Source of the DNA: Symploca sp. SIO1C2
GTDB taxonomy: Bacteria > Cyanobacteriota > Cyanobacteriia > Cyanobacteriales > Coleofasciculaceae
DNA: 64,000 bases
Direction: 5' to 3'
Assembly (NCBI GenBank): GCA_010672925.1
Contig: JAAHFP010000028.1
Coordinates: 1-64,000 of the forward strand
Numbering within the stretch: position 1 is the stretch's first letter; every line of letters begins with the position of its first letter. The translations under genes and the position numbers were made by a program. This document shows positions 60,035 through 64,000 of this stretch, piece after piece. Under the pieces are notes generated by a model that worked only from the letters and a program-made list of their open reading frames with translations, did not search any database and had not been told where the DNA came from.

Positions 60035-60451
60035 CTAAGGAGTAACCACAGGGTTACCACCAGCAGTACCAAGGTTGATACCATACCCAGCTCCATCAGT
60101 GATTGTATTACCCTGTACTAAAGTGGGATCTGTAGCTGCAGTAGTAGTCACGCCGACACTTGAGCTGCCCAGACCAGTGATAGCAATGTTACCACCAACA
60201 CCAATAGCAGAAGCAGAGTTCTGTAAATCACCAGCAGCAGTACCAGCTGTGTGGTTAAAAGAATTAGCCGCAGCACTGTCTTTACCTGTAGCAGCAGACA
60301 CAGCAACACCAGTAACATTAGTACCATTAACGGTGAATGCTGCAGCACCAGCAGTACCGCCTTCTCCAGCACGAGCGACGGAGGAGAAACCAACTAAGCT
60401 AGCAACAGTAGCAACCAGAGCAGCGGAAAGTTTGATTGTTCGGTAGTTCAT
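60035..60451 (-). CDS. Small secreted Gly/Ala/Thr-rich protein
   Basis: 138 residues, ATG at 60451. Clear signal peptide (TIKLSAALVATVASLVGFSSVARA, cleavage before GEGG). The mature part is rich in Gly, Ala, Thr, Val and Asn with short strand-like pieces (GGNIAITGLGSSSVGVTTTAA, GNTITDGAGYGINLGTAGG). No Cys. It could be a beta-structured surface or matrix protein. I do not recognise a family. Leader is AT-rich; 60452-60974 otherwise holds a CCCCCTAAATCCCCC...GGGGG word and a 25-bp palindrome at 60885-60909. Confidence 0.65.
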   Translation of the reverse strand: MNYRTIKLSAALVATVASLVGFSSVARAGEGGTAGAAAFTVNGTNVTGVAVSAATGKDSAAANSFNHTAGTAAGDLQNSASAIGVGGNIAITGLGSSSVGVTTTAATDPTLVQGNTITDGAGYGINLGTAGGNPVVTP

Positions 60452-60884
60452 GGGATATTTTTCGTTACAACAATTAGAAGAATGTGACTTAAACCTTGTG
60501 CGGTTTAATTGTTTTAATTATAGCTCATAAAACCAAACAAGTGCAATAGCAATTAAGAAAAAATTAAATGTATAAAATAGCGAAAAAAGGAAAAATATTA
60601 AAACAATAAGTGGGGTAAAAAAGCGGATTTATAAAACTCATTATACGGGGTATAAATCGTGACATGTAATAGTCATTATTTATCGTCGTTTTTTCTTTGA
60701 CAAAAGTAGGCAGTTTTTTAGGTATAGGGTGTAGGGAAAAAAGAGGAGGAACAGCAGGTTGATAACGACGGTTAATCGGGTTTGAGACGATTAATCATAC
60801 CAAACTGATTGAAAAAAAATGTGTTACTTTGCCCCCTAAATCCCCCAATTCTGGGGGACTTTGAATTATTCTTCACCTACAGTG

Positions 60885-60909
60885 AAGCCCAACACATTGT
60901 GTTGGGCTT
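60885..60909 (-). terminator. Palindrome downstream of the cadherin/RTX gene
   Basis: AAGCCCAACACA / TGTGTTGGGCTT around one base, 66 bp after the gene's stop on the minus strand. No T-tract follows; it may be a terminator or part of the widespread TTGGGTT/AACCCAA repeat family. Confidence 0.35.
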
Positions 60910-60974
60910 GTTGGGTTACGCTATAGGCTACACCTAACCTACAATTTGCTATGTTCTAGCTGAAACTAGATCAT

Positions 60975-63900
60975 CTAGATAGTGCTGAAATCAGCTTCAG
61001 TAATCAGCCCAGCATCAGTTTCCGTTAAAATAGCTAGGGTTTCTCCTGTATCATTAAGGTTAATCCGAGTAGAGCTGCCACTTTGGACAATCTCTAGTTG
61101 TCCGAAGCTGATACCGCCATTAAATTGGAGGGAGTCTACACCATCTTCAAAGTCGTAGATTGTATCAGTACCCATACCCGATGCGAGGACAAAGGTATCA
61201 TTGCCTGCATTACCATAGAGTATATCAGTACCAGCACCACCATTGAGTAAGTCATCCCCAGCACCACCATAGAGGATGTCGTTACCTATACCGCCGAAGA
61301 GTTCGTCATTATCATCGTTACCGTAGAGGATGTCGCTTCCTGCACCACCAGTGAGAGAATCAAGACCATTGCCGCCGAAGAGGATGTCATTCCCCTCGTC
61401 ACCGTCAATGTTATCATCACCTCCGTTACCGTAGAGGATGTCGTTGCCTGCTAAACCGTTGATTTGATCAGCATTTGCAGTACCTTGTATAATGTCACTA
61501 TTAGGTGTGCCGTAGATAGTCTCGGTTTCATTGAGGTCATTAACATTAACGACCAAAGCTTGTTGATAACTCTCTCCCCCAGAATCCGTAGTTTGCACTC
61601 GGATATTATAGCTAGCTTGAGATTCAAAATCGGGAGCAGCGTTAATTTGCAGTTGGTTGTTAACGATAGTGAAAGCGGCGTTATCTGTATCCCCATTTCC
61701 TGCTACTAAGGAATAAGTGAAGCTATCACCGATATCAGTATCTGTGGTAGTGAAGGTTCCAACAGTACTATTAGCAGGAACATTTTCATCAATGGTATTG
61801 TTACTCAGACTAACAGCAGTCGGGGCTTCATTGAGGTCATTAACATTAACGACCAAAGCTTGCTGATAACTCTGTCCCCCAGCATCCGTAGTCTGCACTC
61901 GGATATTGTAGCTAGATTGGGATTCAAAATCAGGAGCAGCATTGATTTGCAGTTGGTTGTTAACGATAGTGAAAGCTGCGTTATCTGTATCTCCACTTCC
62001 CGCTACTAAGGAATAAGTGAAGCTATCACCCACATCCGGATCTGTAGTGGTAAATGTACCCACGGTGGAATTAGCAGGAACATTTTCGTCAATGGTATTG
62101 TTGTCGAGGCTAAGCGCAGTGGGAGTTTCATTGAGGTCATTAACATTAACTACCAAAGCTTGCTGATAACTCTGTCCTCCAGCATCCGTAGTCTGTACTC
62201 GGATATTGTAGCTAGCTTGAGATTCAAAATCGGGAGCAGCGTTAATTTGCAGTTGGTTGTTAACGATAGTGAAAGCGGCGTTATCTGTATCCCCATTTCC
62301 TGCTACTAAGGAATAAGTAAAGGTATCACCCGTATCCGGATCTGTGGTAGTGAAGATACCAACGGTGGAATTAGCAGGAACATTTTCGTCAATGGTATTG
62401 TTGTCGAGACTAACAGCAGTCGGGGCTTCATTGAGGTCATTAACATTAACGACCAAAGCTTGCTGATAACTCTGTCCCCCAGCATCCGTAGTCTGCACTC
62501 GGATATTGTAGCTAGCTTGGGATTCAAAATCGGGAGCAGCATTAATTTGCAGTTGGTTGTTAACGATAGTGAAAGCGGCGTTATCTGTATCCCCATTTCC
62601 TGCTACTAAGGAATAAGTAAAGCTATCACCCACATCCGGATCTGTAGTGGTAAATGTACCCACGGTGGAATTAGCAGGAACATTTTCGTCGATAGTATTG
62701 TTGTCGAGACTAACCGCAGTAGGACTTTCATTGAGATCATTAACGTTGATTACCAACTCCTGCTGATAACTTTCTCCCCCAGCATCCGTAGTCTGCACTC
62801 GGATATTGTAGCTAGCTTGAGATTCAAAATCAGGAGCAGCATTGATTTGCAGTTGGTTGTTAACGATAGTGAAAGCTGCGTTATCTGTATCTCCATTTCC
62901 CGCTACTAAGGAATAAGTAAAGGTATCACTGGTATCTGGATCTGTGGTAGTGAAGGTTCCAACGGTGGTATTGGCAGCAACATTTTCATCAATGGTATTG
63001 TTGCTAAGACTAACAGCAGTGGGGGTTTCATTGAGGTCATTAACATTAACGACCAAAGCTTGCTGATAACTCTGTCCCCCAGAATCCGTAGTTTGCACTC
63101 GGATATTGTAGCTAGCTTGGGATTCAAAATCGGGAGCAGCGTTAATTTGCAGTTGGTTGTTAACGATAGTGAAAGCTGCGTTATCTGTATCTCCATTTCC
63201 CGCTACTAAGGAATAAGTAAAAGTATCATTGGTATCTGGATCTGTGGTAGTAAAGATACCAACGGTGGTATTAGCAGGTACATTTTCATCAATAGTGTTG
63301 TTGTCGAGGCTAACAGCAGTCGGGGCTTCATTGAGGTCATTAACATTAACTACCAAAGCTTGCTGATAACTCTGTCCCCCAGCATCCGTAGTCTGCACTC
63401 GGATATTGTAGCTAGCTTGAGATTCAAAATCAGGAGCAGCGTTAATTTGCAGTTGGTTGTTAACGATACTGAAAGCGGCGTTATCTGTATCCCCACTTCC
63501 TGCTACTAAAGAGTAAGTAAAGGTATCACCCACATCCGGATCTGTAGTGGTAAATGTACCCACGGTGGAATTAGCAGGAACATTTTCATCGATGGTATTG
63601 TTGTCGAGACTAAGAGCAGTAGGAGAATTATTGCTTGGAAGATTATTTAACCAAACTTTATTTGCCCCAAAAAAATTATTAGCAACAAAAGCATCTAGGA
63701 GTCCATCTCCATCCACATCTCCTAAACTCACACCATAGCTGTTGGAAGAGCCTAGGTCTTGTCCGGAGTCAGTAAAAGTACCATTACCATCATTTAACCA
63801 AACTTTATTTGCTTGTCTATTATAATTAGCAACAAAAGCATCAAGGTCCCCATCTCCATCTATATCCCCTAAGCTCACATCTATGCTGATTGAGGAGCCC

Positions 63901-64000
63901 AAAGATTGTCCGGAGTCAGTGAAATTACCGTTACCATCATTTAACCAAACTTTATTTGCTTGTCCAGAATTAGCAACAAAAGCATCAAGGTCTCCATCTC
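60975..64000 (-). CDS. Secreted VCBS/FG-GAP - cadherin - RTX calcium-binding protein, 5' end outside window
   Basis: The visible 1008 codons run off the right edge. In order from the N-side: at least three FG-GAP/VCBS-type units (DVSLGDIDGDGDLDAFVANYN, KVWLNDGNGTFTDSGQ), with calcium-binding DGDGDLD. Then seven nearly identical 100-residue cadherin-like repeats (PTAVSLDNNTIDENVPANS, FESQASYNIRVQTTDAGGQS, VVNVNDLNE; DNA period 300 bp, 61500-63620). Then hemolysin-type RTX nonapeptides (GGAGSDILYGNDDNDELFGG, GGAGDDLLNGGAGTDILYG) and a C-terminal domain ending TETDAGLITEADFSTI, typical of type I secretion. Likely a calcium-stabilised adhesin or S-layer-like protein. The internal ATG at 63902 is not the start. 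Confidence 0.92.
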   Translation of the reverse strand, partial: DGDLDAFVANSGQANKVWLNDGNGNFTDSGQSLGSSISIDVSLGDIDGDGDLDAFVANYNRQANKVWLNDGNGTFTDSGQDLGSSNSYGVSLGDVDGDGLLDAFVANNFFGANKVWLNNLPSNNSPTALSLDNNTIDENVPANSTVGTFTTTDPDVGDTFTYSLVAGSGDTDNAAFSIVNNQLQINAAPDFESQASYNIRVQTTDAGGQSYQQALVVNVNDLNEAPTAVSLDNNTIDENVPANTTVGIFTTTDPDTNDTFTYSLVAGNGDTDNAAFTIVNNQLQINAAPDFESQASYNIRVQTTDSGGQSYQQALVVNVNDLNETPTAVSLSNNTIDENVAANTTVGTFTTTDPDTSDTFTYSLVAGNGDTDNAAFTIVNNQLQINAAPDFESQASYNIRVQTTDAGGESYQQELVINVNDLNESPTAVSLDNNTIDENVPANSTVGTFTTTDPDVGDSFTYSLVAGNGDTDNAAFTIVNNQLQINAAPDFESQASYNIRVQTTDAGGQSYQQALVVNVNDLNEAPTAVSLDNNTIDENVPANSTVGIFTTTDPDTGDTFTYSLVAGNGDTDNAAFTIVNNQLQINAAPDFESQASYNIRVQTTDAGGQSYQQALVVNVNDLNETPTALSLDNNTIDENVPANSTVGTFTTTDPDVGDSFTYSLVAGSGDTDNAAFTIVNNQLQINAAPDFESQSSYNIRVQTTDAGGQSYQQALVVNVNDLNEAPTAVSLSNNTIDENVPANSTVGTFTTTDTDIGDSFTYSLVAGNGDTDNAAFTIVNNQLQINAAPDFESQASYNIRVQTTDSGGESYQQALVVNVNDLNETETIYGTPNSDIIQGTANADQINGLAGNDILYGNGGDDNIDGDEGNDILFGGNGLDSLTGGAGSDILYGNDDNDELFGGIGNDILYGGAGDDLLNGGAGTDILYGNAGNDTFVLASGMGTDTIYDFEDGVDSLQFNGGISFGQLEIVQSGSSTRINLNDTGETLAILTETDAGLITEADFSTI

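Overview
The window reads as chromosome of a filamentous, repeat-rich cyanobacterium. HIP1 octamers (GCGATCGC) occur throughout on both strands. Several families are typical of or confined to cyanobacteria (DUF928, DUF1822, DUF1995, XisH/XisI, CHASE2 sensors, haemagglutinin-type exoproteins). Intergenic DNA is full of short tandem repeats (GGTAGGT-, GGGAATG-, AATGAGT- and GAGCTGAGG-type), small inverted-repeat elements and degraded genes. I cannot name the species from sequence alone. No tRNA, rRNA or CRISPR array was seen.

Layout. 1-11.2 kb: a two-partner-secretion pair on the minus strand (TpsB transporter, cut by the window edge, and a 2416-residue TpsA exoprotein). Between them lie a broken nuclease gene, a candidate structured RNA and decayed toxin-antitoxin modules. 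12.4-22.0 kb: a TPR-CHAT protease-like protein, a coiled-coil membrane protein, a DUF928 protein, a CHASE2 histidine kinase with its response regulator, and a membrane CHAT protein. 22.1-27.0 kb: a papain-fold toxin/immunity-like pair, DUF1822, a small sigma factor and, divergently, two unknown small genes with nearly identical upstream elements. 27.5-38.9 kb: mostly housekeeping (inositol-phosphatase family, RNA-ligase-like protein, acetyltransferase, GH13 amylase, YhcG-type nuclease, CHASE2 adenylate cyclase, acpP-fabF, transketolase). 39.5-43.7 kb: an exoprotein that fuses a TPS domain to a C-terminal CHAT domain. 43.7-56.1 kb: xisI/xisH, DnaJ-TPR, Hsp20, a peptide-binding lipoprotein, DUF1995, an IS200/IS605 remnant, cysteine desulfurase, a phospholipase-D-like lipoprotein and a PD-(D/E)XK nuclease. 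56.2-64 kb: surface or secreted proteins with repeats, ending in a cadherin/RTX protein cut by the window edge.

How the genes may work together. Three CHAT (caspase-like) proteins, two CHASE2 sensors, two TPS exoproteins, DUF928, DUF1822 and a dedicated sigma factor lie within 43 kb. I infer an envelope-sensing and surface-protease network. Its most distinctive parts are the TPS-CHAT fusion and the sigma/DUF1822/CHAT locus, with two small genes that share a 53-bp promoter-like box just across the divergent junction. The second theme is mobile non-coding DNA. It includes an RNA-like element whose first stem covaries between two copies, a MITE with perfect inverted repeats and a 10-bp target duplication, a multi-copy MITE family, and tandem repeats that have entered reading frames (TPR-CHAT, DUF928, CHASE2 kinase, 976-residue surface protein).
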